A DNA stretch of 41,252 nt from Pseudomonas cerasi (GTDB lineage: Bacteria > Pseudomonadota > Gammaproteobacteria > Pseudomonadales > Pseudomonadaceae), in assembly GCF_900074915.1 (NCBI RefSeq), contig NZ_LT222314.1:29333-70584 (forward strand), read 5' to 3'. Position numbers and translations under genes: made by a program. Of this stretch, positions 8,901 to 16,710 are shown one piece after another (position 1 is the stretch's first letter; each line of letters starts with the position of its first letter). The notes under the pieces were generated by a model. That model did no database searches and was not told the DNA's origin. It saw only the letters and a list, made by a program, of their open reading frames with translations.

Positions 8901-11159
8901 GGTCTGTCTTCGTGGGTGCAATTAGCGGCCTTCGATGATGTGGTGACGACGTTTCGCGAACAGATAACGTTGTCGGGCTCGGCACGCCGTACCCAGTTGC
9001 TCAAAAATCTTGGCCTGCCGCCCAATGCCGCGCCGGACGAAATGGCGGCGCGCATGTCCGATTTGCTCCTGGATCTGTTCAACCGGAGCACCTTCTTCTC
9101 GACGCAATCGCGTGGTCTGGAATTGCGCGGTTCGTTGGGATCGGCTGACTGGAAACACCTCAATGCGTTTAGCGTCGGCGTAACGGGCGAGGCGCTTCAG
9201 GTGCTCGGCGTAGAGCGCATCGGCGATGGCAAGGATGGCGACGCCGGGCTGGTCGCTTTTTTTGTGCGCCATGCCAAAGCCTCCGTATCAGCGACGTCCG
9301 GGGTCGGTATCGACTTCAAGCCAGGCCCTGGCAGCGGCGGACGTGTTCTCGATTCGCGGCCGGGTCGCTCGATGAACTCGACTTGGGGAGGCTCCGGCAA
9401 CCTCGGTATATCCGGTGCGTACCAGCATGGTCAGGGCGCCGCCGTGATCATCGCGCCTTCGACGATCTCCGACTTCGTGCGGCTGCTGTTCGATGTCAAT
9501 CACCCTGACAGCACCCAAATCCTGCGCACAGGTGTGAACGGTGGTTCGATTGGTCTGGATCTGTTCGAAACCAATGTGAATGCCTCAGTGGGGGCGAACG
9601 TCAGCGTATCGCCCTTCAGCCTGAGCCAGAAATATGGACCACAGAAGCCGGCGGCAGGGGCAGCCGTCTCTGGCGCCGACAATCGGCGCAGCACTGCGTC
9701 GGGGGCGTTGTCGATAGGCGGGACGGCTCAGGCTGGCGCGCACTGGGGGCAAATGGAGTTACATCTGGATCACGCCTGGGCCGATATCATCGGTCTGGAA
9801 TTTCAGGGCCGCACGGATTTCAACCTTGAATTCAATAGCAGCCTGAATCTGGGCGGCGCGCTGTCTTCCGCGCTGGGCGATAACCCGCAAAAGTTGATAA
9901 ATGCGTCCACCGGGAACGGTAATCTGCAGCTCGCCGGCATCCGCGTTGCGTCAAGCGATGTGCAGTTGCCGACCGATGCTGCGGTTGACGACAAGCGCCG
10001 CGGCCCCTTCCTGTCGACGGCCAGCTATAAACGCACCTTCGATACCGAAGTTGCCAAGCCTGTTACGGCCGGGGAGTGGAGCCAGATGCGCCAGCGCCTT
10101 GCCAAAGCCTTTCCTGACAACATCGCAGAGTTGGGCGCGCTCGATTACCCGACCAGGCCCGGCGAGCGTATCGCGACCATCAAACAGGTGATTGACCGCA
10201 TACAAGGCCCGAAGGCGCGCAGCGTGGAAGCCATCGGTGCCATGGATGGAAAGGCGTTGCGCCGTCAGCGTCTCGATGCGGCCAGAGAAATGGCGAGCGC
10301 CGGCAACAGCGTATGGCGGGCGAGCTCCGAAATCGAGCGCGCCTCGATCGTGGAGATGCTGCATCAGTTGCGTCAGCAGGAACAAAGCGCCGTCCAGAAT
10401 CACGCCCGAGCCATTCCCGGCGCGCGCGTGGAATTCAACCTGTTCGGGCGTGAATCGCTGGAAACGGTGGTCTTTCACGCCATCGGTCATCTGGGGCTTG
10501 GCAGCAAGCTGAACGATCTGGCGGAGCTGCGTCGCCAGGTGCCGGGGCTTGATCAAGTCATGCTGAGTTTCCAGTCGTTGCCCAAGGTCAATCAGGTGCG
10601 TTACGTTTTCGAGATGCGCCCGCAGGCGAGGTTCGCCATCAATGATGCGCTACTGGCGCGCGAGCAGCAGGCTTCGGCACGTGCGCTCGATTTGCCAGGC
10701 TCCTCGGAAAGTGAATTGAATTGGCGCGGCGTTCTGGACAAGATCCAAGCCACGCCTGACCTTTATCGGCTAGCGGCGATCGCCGTCCATAACACCGATG
10801 AAAACCCCGTGACCTCCAGAATAGGGCTGCCGCTGCTGAATGTGTCGGCCACAGGCGCGACCTCGCATCAGTTGTTCGAAGCGGAAATCCAGTTCCGATA
10901 CGGTCTGTATGACGGTCTGCAAGGGGTTGAATTGCTGGAGGCCGGAAACAGGGCGTTGCAGTCGCCGTTACGAGCATTACAGCAATCCGGTATTCAGGCT
11001 CTGGGGCAGAGAACCCAGGCCGGTGAAGTTCCGTATGGCCTCCCTTCGCCGCGCAAAGAGCCGCCGTTGCGCACCGCAGGGGATGCTGCTGCGCTGACAA
11101 CCGATGACATTGCGCGAGAACTCGACGTTAAAGTCCAGCGTATGAATACTGCGCCATGA
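5949..11159 (+). CDS. hopR1: Type III effector HopR1, main part (frameshifted near its end)
   Basis: 1736 codons from ATG 5949, preceded by AGGAG at 5931-5935. The N-terminus MVKVTSSG, then a disordered Ser/Pro-rich export region, agrees with my recollection of HopR1 of P. syringae DC3000 (about 1957 residues). HopR1 belongs functionally with AvrE and HopM1 and acts inside plant cells against defence. Residues about 110-640 show repeated beta-propeller-like blades. A glycine-rich stretch near 1130-1280 (SGGRVLDSRPGRSMN, STWGGSGNLGISGAY) resembles the beta-rich domain of AvrE-type proteins. The frame stops at 11159 after MNTAP. The missing C-terminal 224 residues continue in the +1 frame, so one extra base at 11154-11155 explains the break. 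An ATG at 5898 in frame is too far from a ribosome site. Confidence 0.88.
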   Translation: MVKVTSSGLTAIPALQHTESAAPAANPPPSPEPSPIAADSESSRKGGMRNRTHASLNSQTLGLQAVPSQRGRHVRVASHTEGESVINAWLAKRPSVQSETSLGNDGKLVRYTAVKTEPLAPRNEAFFTSVPGMLMAVSTVHPEMEHGISGEITADAVAARLAEPPVGLLTGVWQSSHDRAYLERGGVVHTANMEERWTPLTLPGMNPREPLRMIGLQADGEVYLHTGKQLWRATDASAESITTERLPEGAALRIGAGGQVHGLHEGAVHSDGISRPVELWRPKAGALGSEQSPAHPVDLLPLPGGTAALILDDKGRIYQADLKGTGPVEAHRLKLPGDFAQGKGWAVTAMGLSRDDTVHLMLQDQNGRRMSLQRAPGEALFRPAYLLDRPLLLLYTEGLHVPSEAAVQSHVPLDGHAQLGHIDGVLHYKAAPDQPWERLKQSGGEPLTGVTALYSSPLGFIDRKPVFALRGDARQVVELKLEGRTSWLPSDAELPRHPAGGPLAVIPDTITLRTSLIAQFGEPVQALAVHGNRRVVALTESGRFMAADADSRTRRLPALQRPIAIAVGLSDQLLVLHHPHSHRPQLKRLNAKDSWEPVPIILPGSVHPSSLRATRTGQIQLQLGENWHTLLPSMTSHDNRSLPARVKPEPDSDELPTENFLAGSNALANQQQASRLSTPHHDASVVTTLAGTTANNPLTMASSVKAVVDTTRAQVGALTRDVLGSVANSAMRSMAHTLGVVLPPTPQEKRLATFHNEAKQAYASGKILFEQLPTLAQVRVASAVGPSDGEKFGLSHQQTQRLLTLREEKLEALLRDLRKIGFHEGVIMGDMGDGDSADGLVSTTSTPTFRLAELWRRQHSQVNKALSSVGLSRSEDILPNLNQSIKALAGGAALHPDRMGEREAELLSVLCEVSEKMMRAGVRLPADDGSADSASSHAPHGLRTAGLIAALVDYDALLTSTDPQALEMTERLQQDARLAALCKLGLSSWVQLAAFDDVVTTFREQITLSGSARRTQLLKNLGLPPNAAPDEMAARMSDLLLDLFNRSTFFSTQSRGLELRGSLGSADWKHLNAFSVGVTGEALQVLGVERIGDGKDGDAGLVAFFVRHAKASVSATSGVGIDFKPGPGSGGRVLDSRPGRSMNSTWGGSGNLGISGAYQHGQGAAVIIAPSTISDFVRLLFDVNHPDSTQILRTGVNGGSIGLDLFETNVNASVGANVSVSPFSLSQKYGPQKPAAGAAVSGADNRRSTASGALSIGGTAQAGAHWGQMELHLDHAWADIIGLEFQGRTDFNLEFNSSLNLGGALSSALGDNPQKLINASTGNGNLQLAGIRVASSDVQLPTDAAVDDKRRGPFLSTASYKRTFDTEVAKPVTAGEWSQMRQRLAKAFPDNIAELGALDYPTRPGERIATIKQVIDRIQGPKARSVEAIGAMDGKALRRQRLDAAREMASAGNSVWRASSEIERASIVEMLHQLRQQEQSAVQNHARAIPGARVEFNLFGRESLETVVFHAIGHLGLGSKLNDLAELRRQVPGLDQVMLSFQSLPKVNQVRYVFEMRPQARFAINDALLAREQQASARALDLPGSSESELNWRGVLDKIQATPDLYRLAAIAVHNTDENPVTSRIGLPLLNVSATGATSHQLFEAEIQFRYGLYDGLQGVELLEAGNRALQSPLRALQQSGIQALGQRTQAGEVPYGLPSPRKEPPLRTAGDAAALTTDDIARELDVKVQRMNTAP

Positions 11160-11829
11160 ACGTGAGGCGAATGCGATCAGTTCGTTCCAGCAGGCTTATG
11201 GGATGGCGTCCGCGCTTATAGACCGGCTGCTTTTGCGCATTCCTGAATTGCCATTGCCTGAAATTGAGGACCGCGACGCAGATGGAGGACGTGTGCGGGG
11301 TGCATTTGCGTCGCTCAAACGAAATCATCAGGCACTGGATGAAGCTGTAAAGGCCATGCGCCAGGCTATCCAAGTGGTCTACTCGATACCCGGCAAGCAG
11401 ACCAGGCAGAAGGAAGCTTCGGCTTTGGACCAAGTGCTCAGTGTTGAAAAAAGTCGGCGTTCGCTCGGACATGCCATGGAAATACTGGCTGACAGAGGGG
11501 GGGAAGCCAGCACGGCAACAGGACTTGAACTTAACAGTATCTCATCACAAGTGAATGACCTGGTCGCTCGCCGGGAAGCGTTGCTGATGCAACGTGAAAG
11601 CGGTGCTCAGGAGGGCGGTCTGGATAGCGAAGAGAGGGCGATGGAGCTTCGACACACCACATCATTGCTGCAGCGGCTGCGCGCCGACTTGCTCGGCGAG
11701 CGGCAAGCAATGGACGCTACTGCCAAGCGCCTGGACCAGGCAAACCGCGTTGCCCTCGAAGGTGAGCGCAGCTTCAGCGATGCCGTGCGTGATATGGCGT
11801 GGGGCGAACTCGATAACATGCCGCGGTAA
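11155..11829 (+). pseudogene. hopR1: HopR1 C-terminal part, displaced by a frameshift
   Basis: Frame +1 relative to the main part reads H-E-R-E-A-N-A-I-S-S-F-Q-Q-A from 11155 to a stop at 11827-11829, 224 residues. Together with the 1735 residues before it this gives 1959, close to the recalled 1957 of intact HopR1. The fragment is helical and charged (LRHTTSLLQRLRADLLGERQ and similar). Removing one C from the GCGCC at 11151-11155 would join the frames. An ATG at 11203 could start a free 208-residue product but no ribosome site is obvious. It is followed by a terminator at 11905. Confidence 0.82.
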
Positions 11830-11904
11830 TCCCGTTGCTCACTGAAACAACAAAGGAAGCGACCTGAGCAGACTGTGTGAAAACACACTGATGAAGGCCC
11901 AAGC

Positions 11905-11938
11905 AAACGCCCCGACTTGTTCGGGGCGTTTTGTTTTG
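11905..11938 (+). terminator. Rho-independent terminator after hopR1
   Basis: Stem CGCCCCG / CGGGGCG with loop ACTTGTT, followed by TTTTGTTTTG. It closes the hopR1 transcription unit, only a few bases before the Tn3-type inverted repeat at 11944. Confidence 0.88.
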
Positions 11939-11943
11939 TATTG

Positions 11944-12018
11944 GGGGCCGCCTCAGAAAAAGGATTTTAAAGTACGTTAAGCTGAACTGATTTCAGTCGT
12001 TGTAGTGGCCGGAATCTT
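11944..12018 (+). repeat. Left long inverted repeat of the Tn3-type cassette
   Basis: Aligns with the reverse complement of 13707-13781 and of 34243-34317. It differs by a 4-bp GAAC insertion near 11983 and several substitutions. Confidence 0.75.
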
Positions 12019-12029
12019 GTCGACGGCAG

Positions 12030-12302
12030 CTAGGGGTACTCTTGGCGGGCGTGCAGGACGTCCAAGATGCTGATGCGCTCTGTACCGACGCGGTAGACAA
12101 CCAGGTAGTTGGGATGCACAACCGCTTCGCGCGTTCCTGGAACACGGCCGGGACGGTGGATGTAAGGGTGCAGGGGGAGAGCCTCGACCGTGGCCTCAAG
12201 GGTGGCCTGCATCTGCTCGGCAGCATAAGGGTTGCGCTCGGCTAGGTAGCCGGCGATTTCCTCCAGTGCCTCCAAAGCTTGTGGAAGCCACTCAACTAGC
12301 AC
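12030..12302 (-). CDS. ParE/RelE-family toxin of the Tn3 cassette
   Basis: 90 residues with the ParE/RelE pattern: MLVEWLPQALEALEEIAGYLAERNPYAA at the N-terminus, then HPYIHRPGRVPGTREAVVHPNYLVVYRV and a final ILDVLHARQEYP. The arginine-rich middle and the LHARQ end are hallmarks of plasmid-stabilisation (YafQ/ParE) toxins. It overlaps the antitoxin by 11 bp, in antitoxin-first order. Toxin-antitoxin pairs next to the resolvase are known in many Tn3-family elements. The target (gyrase or ribosome-bound mRNA) cannot be decided from sequence. Confidence 0.85.
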   Translation of the reverse strand: MLVEWLPQALEALEEIAGYLAERNPYAAEQMQATLEATVEALPLHPYIHRPGRVPGTREAVVHPNYLVVYRVGTERISILDVLHARQEYP

Positions 12303-12477
12303 GGCGGCGCTTTGCTTCGATCATGGCTCTGACGCGAGCCATTGCTTCATCGTGCGGCACGGGTGGACGCGGATCGGCCAAACTGTGCTCGATACGCTGG
12401 CGAAACCAACGGTCGTAATTGTCGGCCTGTTCCTGGGTCTCGAACTCCGAGACGCGAGGGTCAAGTTGAATGCTCAT
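12292..12477 (-). CDS. Antitoxin partner of the ParE/RelE toxin
   Basis: 61 residues from ATG 12477, chosen because GGAGG stands 5 bp upstream; an in-frame start further out lacks one. The N-terminal half (MSIQLDPRVSEFETQEQADNYD) and the C-terminal helix (DEAMARVRAMIEAKRRRAS) fit short Tn3-associated antitoxins, in which the tail wraps the toxin. It is translated just before the toxin with an 11-bp overlap. Confidence 0.8.
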   Translation of the reverse strand: MSIQLDPRVSEFETQEQADNYDRWFRQRIEHSLADPRPPVPHDEAMARVRAMIEAKRRRAS

Positions 12478-12527
12478 AATGCCTCCTGATAAAATTGTAC
12501 GCCCAAACCGTCGAAATGACCGTCCTG

Positions 12528-12806
12528 TCATGTTGAGTGTTCTTTCGGCACCTGAATGACGCCATCAGCAATACCTTGGGCCAGCAGCTCCATCATTTTC
12601 GCGAAACGAAAAAATCCTGGATATTGCAGGCAGATGTAGTCCATTTGGATTTTTGATGAGCTGTCGAACACCTGTTTGAAAGCCAGCATATAGTCATAGC
12701 AGCCCTGAAGTAGCTGGCTATCGCCACTTTCTGTAGCTGGAAATCGGCTGGCATAATCATGGACTATCTTCGCCAGCTGGTGTTGCTCTGCGGATAAATC
12801 GAGCAT
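12528..12806 (-). CDS. Unknown passenger gene of the Tn3 cassette
   Basis: 92 residues from ATG 12806, taken as start because it follows an A/G-rich site; the open frame continues 22 codons further upstream. The protein is helical (SAEQHQLAKIVHDYASRF, LQGCYDYMLAFKQVF, FRFAKMMELLAQGIADG) with no motif I recognise and no signal peptide. It lies between resolvase and toxin-antitoxin pair and is probably co-transcribed with the latter. Confidence 0.6.
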   Translation of the reverse strand: MLDLSAEQHQLAKIVHDYASRFPATESGDSQLLQGCYDYMLAFKQVFDSSSKIQMDYICLQYPGFFRFAKMMELLAQGIADGVIQVPKEHST

Positions 12807-12898
12807 TTTTTTGCCTGATGAAAGGGTTCGATACTGTTGACCAAGAGGCTGGAAATAATTCAGCAAGGTCACAGACGGTTACTGAACCAAGCAGCACC

Positions 12899-13534
12899 TC
12901 AGACATCTGCCTTAGCCGCCAGGTACTGCGTCCAAACGCGTTTTACCTGGCTGACGCTGACCCCTGCCAGCCGAGCAGTCTCTGCAATGCTACACCCGCC
13001 GCTTTTAAAGGCAATGATCTGTTCATGCACTTTAGCATTCGGCTTACGTCCTCTATATAGACCTGCGCTCTTGGCCAAGTCGATGCCTTGCCGCTGTCGC
13101 TCTCGCCGGTCCTCAAAATCGTCACGCGCTATTTGCAGTGCCACACGCAACAGCATGTCTTGTACGCCTTGCAACACCACCTTGGCGACGCCACGGGATG
13201 CCTCGGCCAATTCCGATAGATCTACGATGCCGGGCACCGCCAAGCGTGCGCCCTTAGCCTTGATAGCGTCCACAAGCCTTTCTGCTTCGACCAAGGGAAG
13301 ACGGCTGATTCGGTCGATCTTCTCAGCGATGACGACTTCACCTGGTTGCAGGTCCTCGATCATGCGCAACAGCTCGGGACGGTCGGATCGAGCGCCCGAG
13401 GCTTTTTCGCGATAGACCGCAGCCACGTAGTAGCCCGATGCTCGCGCATTGCCAATGATCGCTTCTTGGCGCTTCAAGTCCTGGTCTTCGGTACTGACAC
13501 GCAGGTACACCCGCGCAACATTGAGAGTCGTCAT
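12899..13534 (-). CDS. tnpR: Serine resolvase TnpR of the Tn3 cassette
   Basis: 211 residues from the second of two in-frame ATGs (13534; the outer one is at 13546). ARVYLRVSTEDQDLKRQ carries the catalytic serine. GARSDRPELLRMIEDLQPGEVVIAEKIDRISR is the conserved dimer and active-site region. The C-terminal helix-turn-helix reads GCSIAETARLAGVSVSQVKRVW. It resolves cointegrates at a res site. The gene is transcribed away from the palindromic region at 13551-13614, as in Tn3-type modules. It is distinct from the edge resolvase at 1-611. Confidence 0.88.
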   Translation of the reverse strand: MTTLNVARVYLRVSTEDQDLKRQEAIIGNARASGYYVAAVYREKASGARSDRPELLRMIEDLQPGEVVIAEKIDRISRLPLVEAERLVDAIKAKGARLAVPGIVDLSELAEASRGVAKVVLQGVQDMLLRVALQIARDDFEDRRERQRQGIDLAKSAGLYRGRKPNAKVHEQIIAFKSGGCSIAETARLAGVSVSQVKRVWTQYLAAKADV

Positions 13535-13550
13535 CACATGGCCCATTTTG

Positions 13551-13614
13551 GTATACCCATAGAGCCATGGCTTATCAGCTATGGCTCTATGGGTATAACA
13601 GCAAGCCTATAGAG
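13551..13614. promoter_or_regulatory. Probable res site of the Tn3 cassette
   Basis: A perfect 17-bp inverted repeat (TATACCCATAGAGCCAT and its complement, 12-bp spacer) is followed by a third half-copy (CTATAGAGCCAT). Multiple inverted half-sites just upstream of tnpR are the usual res arrangement, and they also cover the tnpR promoter. Confidence 0.7.
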
Positions 13615-13706
13615 CCATCTTGGAAAGAACCACCCTTTTGAACCATACCGAGCGCGAGTGGCGGGGTTTAGGTTGTTTTTCTGTTCCGTTACTCCCCAAA
13701 CCCCGT

Positions 13707-13781
13707 GGTGGAAGATTCCGGCCATTACGACGACTGAAATCAGCTTAACGTACTGTAAAATCCGTTTTCTGAGGCGACCCC
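13707..13781 (-). repeat. Right long inverted repeat of the Tn3-type cassette
   Basis: On the minus strand it reads GGGGTCGCCTCAGAAAACGG from 13781, then GTACGTTAAGCTGATTTCAG and GGCCGGAATCTT. The next base, 13782, is already rulB sequence. Confidence 0.78.
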
Positions 13782-14761
13782 AAGTGGCGTCCATCGACGA
13801 AGCGTTTTTAGACCTGACCGGGATGCCTGGCAATATGACCGAACTGGGCAGATCGATACGATCCAAAGTCCATCGCTGCACCGGAATTCCCGTGGGGGTG
13901 GGGATTGCACCGACCAAGACACTGGCCAAGCTGGCCAATCACACGGCAAAGCGTCTCCAGGCGCACACCGGCGGGGTCGTGGACATCTGCGACCCTGTAA
14001 AACGTGATTGGGTGCTGCGCAATACCTCTGTCGGAGAAGTCTGGGGCATTGGTCGAAAAATGAAAGCGCATCTGGAGGGCATGCGGATCCTGTCGGCCAA
14101 GGACCTCGCTATGGCGGATCCCTGGATGCTGCGCAAAACGTTTAGCGTTGTGATCGAGAAAACTGCACGGGAGCTGGCGGGTACTGCGTGCCTGGAGCTG
14201 GACGAAGTCGAACCGCCACGCCAAGAGATTTGTTGCAGCAGAATGTTCGGCAAACGACTGACCGAGCTGGGGCCGATCAAGGAGGCGGTGGCCACCTACA
14301 TGATGCGTGCGTCTGAAAAATTACGTGCCCAGGGCTCCGTGTGTAAAAAGATCAGGGTGAGTATCCGCACTGGCATGTTCAATCCTGACGAGGCCAAGTA
14401 TGCGAATGGCGCACTGGTCCAGCTGCCCTACCCCACCAACGATGTGAGGGTGATGACCCAATACGCGACGGAGGCGGTTTCGCGGATATTTCGTCCAGGC
14501 TTCAGGTACAGCAAAGCAGAAGTGCTGCTGATGGATATCTGCCAGCCAGGCGAATTTACCGATGACCTGTTCACGACCAATCAGCCGGTGAGTTCGGATC
14601 GACTGATGGCTGCTTTGGACATGATCAACGGCAAGTGGGGACGTGGGACGCTGCGTACAGGATCAGTACCTGCCACACCGGACTGGGGCATGCGGCGTGA
14701 GCTGATGAGCCAGAGCTACACGACGCGGCTTGATCAGCTGTGGGTTGTAAAGGCGAAGTAA
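13782..14761 (+). pseudogene. rulB: rulB (umuC-like Y-family polymerase), 5'-truncated
   Basis: From 13782 the frame reads VASIDEAFLDLTGMPG, the second catalytic motif of UmuC-type polymerases, and continues about 325 residues to the normal end (TTRLDQLWVVKAK). RulB is about 420 residues, so the first 100 or so, with the first catalytic Asp, are missing, cut exactly at a Tn3-type inverted repeat. The palm/fingers remainder (PVGVGIAPTKTLAKLAN), helix-hairpin-helix region (GEVWGIGRKM) and C-terminal domain look undamaged. Translesion activity should be lost. An upstream ATG at 13658 lies in the transposon end and is not native. Confidence 0.88.
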
Positions 14762-14846
14762 TCAGGGTTTTGGGATGATCCGCCGTGTGCCTGAAAACCT
14801 TAGCGTACGATTTTTTCCGAATTCTCTGGCTCCCCTAACGCACAAC

Positions 14847-14874
14847 AAAACCGCCAAAGAAAGGCGGTTTTTTT
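14847..14874 (+). terminator. Rho-independent terminator downstream of rulB
   Basis: AAAACCGCC / GGCGG with loop AAAGAAA and a run of seven T. It lies between the rulB end and the duplicated rulB tail. Confidence 0.85.
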
Positions 14875-14887
14875 GTTGGCTGATCGG

Positions 14888-15181
14888 TTAGAGGCTGTCA
14901 CACGTATCTACCGGCCCGGGTTCAGGTACAGCAAAGCAGAAGTGCTGCTGATGGACATGTGCCAGCCAGGCGTGTTTACCAATGACTTGTTCTCAATCGC
15001 ACAGCCATTGAGCTCCGACGTGCTGATGGCTACCTTGGACCTGATCAACGACAAGTGGGGCCGTGGCACCCTGCGAACAGCATCAGTACCGGTTACGCCT
15101 GATTGGGGGATGAGGCGTGATCAGATGAGTCAGAGTTACACGACGCGCCTGGATCAGCTATGGGTTGTAAAGGCCAAATGA
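14888..15181 (+). pseudogene. rulB: Second rulB 3' fragment (tandem, diverged)
   Basis: About 97 codons repeat the rulB C-terminus (EAVTRIYRPGFRYSKAEVLL to RLDQLWVVKAK). They align with 14473-14761 but carry many substitutions, so it is an older or separately acquired copy, not a fresh duplication. The join is just behind the terminator at 14847-14874. No start of its own. Confidence 0.85.
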
Positions 15182-15214
15182 TCAAGCGCGCCAGTGAAGT
15201 GATAACTCGTTGGC

Positions 15215-15634
15215 TTACCTAGCCCGCCAGGTGAAATATGCAATGCCATATCCGCCGAACAGGATGAGAGCCCATCCACCCCACTGAGTATATCCATTTG
15301 CCCACCATTCCAAGTCTTGATACTCACTAGGCAGGCCGGGGAAATACAGCGACTTGGTGCCCCAATACTGCATGGCTGGCCACATACCGCTCCAGAGAGT
15401 GGAAAATGCCAACGGTAAAAGTGCCCTGAAGCCGAGGAACCCATTTGTCAGCTCGCTCCAGACTGCATAGCCAATCATACCCAGGGCCATTAAAAGCGCT
15501 AAAAGTACCCGCCCCCCGGCTGTGATGTCCACGCCCAGGTAGTCTGAAAACGCCTTGGCAACAACGTAACAGACCATGGCAAGGCCCAAGGTAAATGCAA
15601 GTATTTCAGCTCCGCGATTTTGATTTCTATCCAT
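15215..15634 (-). CDS. Small integral membrane protein downstream of parAB
   Basis: 139 residues from ATG 15634; this start has AAGGA upstream and is preferred to the outer ATG 18 codons before. Four hydrophobic segments are visible (ILAFTLGLAMVCYVVAKAF, LLALLMALGMIGYAVW, ALLPLAFSTLWSGMWP, WALILFGGYGIAYF), with a tryptophan-rich C-terminal half. It lies about 50 bp after parB in the same direction. No family recognised; association with partition or with plasmid surface functions is unknown. Confidence 0.6.
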   Translation of the reverse strand: MDRNQNRGAEILAFTLGLAMVCYVVAKAFSDYLGVDITAGGRVLLALLMALGMIGYAVWSELTNGFLGFRALLPLAFSTLWSGMWPAMQYWGTKSLYFPGLPSEYQDLEWWANGYTQWGGWALILFGGYGIAYFTWRAR

Positions 15635-15684
15635 TTGGTTATCCTTTTTCGTTGAAATTATCCAATCTTTGCGCTGATTTTGGT

Positions 15685-16689
15685 TCACTGGCCCGACGGG
15701 GACTCATCAGCTTCTAGGATTTGAGCTTTATCCAAAGAATGCAGGAATGTCAAAAATTCCTGAGCGAGTTTTGTAGCGTCAATTCCCTTTGCACACTTGA
15801 CCTCAACCCTGTCACCCAGAATACGCAGTGTCCCTATCCCGTCTACTGCACTTTTTTTTGCCTGCTTTGCTTCAGGTCTGCTTACCGAATCAACTTCACG
15901 TCTTATCAATTTCAGTGCAGCTTCTTGTGGCAGTCCAGTTGAAGCCATTTTTTCGACCACATTTACTACTAAATCTTCATTGATAGTGGATAGGTCTTTG
16001 AAATCTTTAGCGTAATTCGCCGTGATTAGCGCTGGATGCCCGTCCAGTATTGTGCGTATGCTCTCGGGTAATTGTGTCAGCTGCAGGAGACGGCTGATCA
16101 CTGAATGATTCGTACCTAGTCGCCTTGCTAGAGCACGCATACTCGAATCTTCACCATTTTTGAGAAGACAGTAATAGCTACGAGCTTTCTCATAGTCTGT
16201 GAGGTCTTCCTGGTCGTTGTCTGTCAACGCCAAAAGCATTGCGAGATCATCTGACATGGGCTTGACCATAGCTTCTATGGTCATGTTGCCGATGAGTTTA
16301 GAAGCTCTCCATCGACGCTCCCCGCCTATCAACTCAAAAAGTCCGTTCGGCAGCGGCCTGACAAGGATTGGCTGTCCCAGACCAATTGTCTGGATTGACG
16401 TTCCAAGATCTTCGAGTGCAGCCTGATCGAAAACTAATCTTGGCTGAAATGGTGATTTTACTATCTGGTCAACATTCAGAATATGGATAGCGGTCCTGCT
16501 TGAGGCCGCTTCTGAATTCGGCACCTGTAGTTGTGGTGATTCGGAGTCTTGGCTCATTCTTTGAAGCATCGCGGCCCTCCCTGTCGGCTGCGCCGTCGTT
16601 GAGTCAGGCGTGGTTATCGGCGTCGGTGCTTTCAGCCCTTTGATGGCTGGGCCGACTTTAGGTTTTCCCGGGAAATCATCGGATTTCAT
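15685..16689 (-). CDS. parB: Plasmid partition protein ParB
   Basis: 334 residues. The core has the ParB box pattern KSPFQPR, then LGTSIQTIGLGQPILVRPL and GERRWRASKLIG (the CTP-binding motif, about 114-130). It is followed by the helix-turn-helix MRALARRLGTNHSVISRLLQLTQLP that binds centromere sites. The N-terminus is a flexible, arginine-containing tail that would stimulate the ParA ATPase. It follows parA, with three palindromic repeats between them. It looks full length and functional. Confidence 0.92.
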   Translation of the reverse strand: MKSDDFPGKPKVGPAIKGLKAPTPITTPDSTTAQPTGRAAMLQRMSQDSESPQLQVPNSEAASSRTAIHILNVDQIVKSPFQPRLVFDQAALEDLGTSIQTIGLGQPILVRPLPNGLFELIGGERRWRASKLIGNMTIEAMVKPMSDDLAMLLALTDNDQEDLTDYEKARSYYCLLKNGEDSSMRALARRLGTNHSVISRLLQLTQLPESIRTILDGHPALITANYAKDFKDLSTINEDLVVNVVEKMASTGLPQEAALKLIRREVDSVSRPEAKQAKKSAVDGIGTLRILGDRVEVKCAKGIDATKLAQEFLTFLHSLDKAQILEADESPSGQ

Positions 16690-16710
16690 GATTATTTATC
16701 CGTTTCTTAG

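Larger units (their letters stand above)
11944..13781. mobile_element. Non-autonomous Tn3-family cassette (IR - toxin/antitoxin - orf - tnpR - res - IR)
   Basis: The left end (inward from 11944: GGGGCCGCCTCAG then ACGTTAAG) and the right end (ending at 13781, on the minus strand GGGGTCGCCTCAGAAAACGG) are inverted copies that align over about 75 bp. They resemble Tn21/TnXax1-type Tn3 ends. Inside are four leftward genes and a res site but no transposase, so movement would need TnpA in trans. The cassette is 1838 bp. The 5-bp flanks (TATTG left, AAGTG right) do not match, so one side has been rearranged since insertion. The right end abuts rulB directly. Confidence 0.75.
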
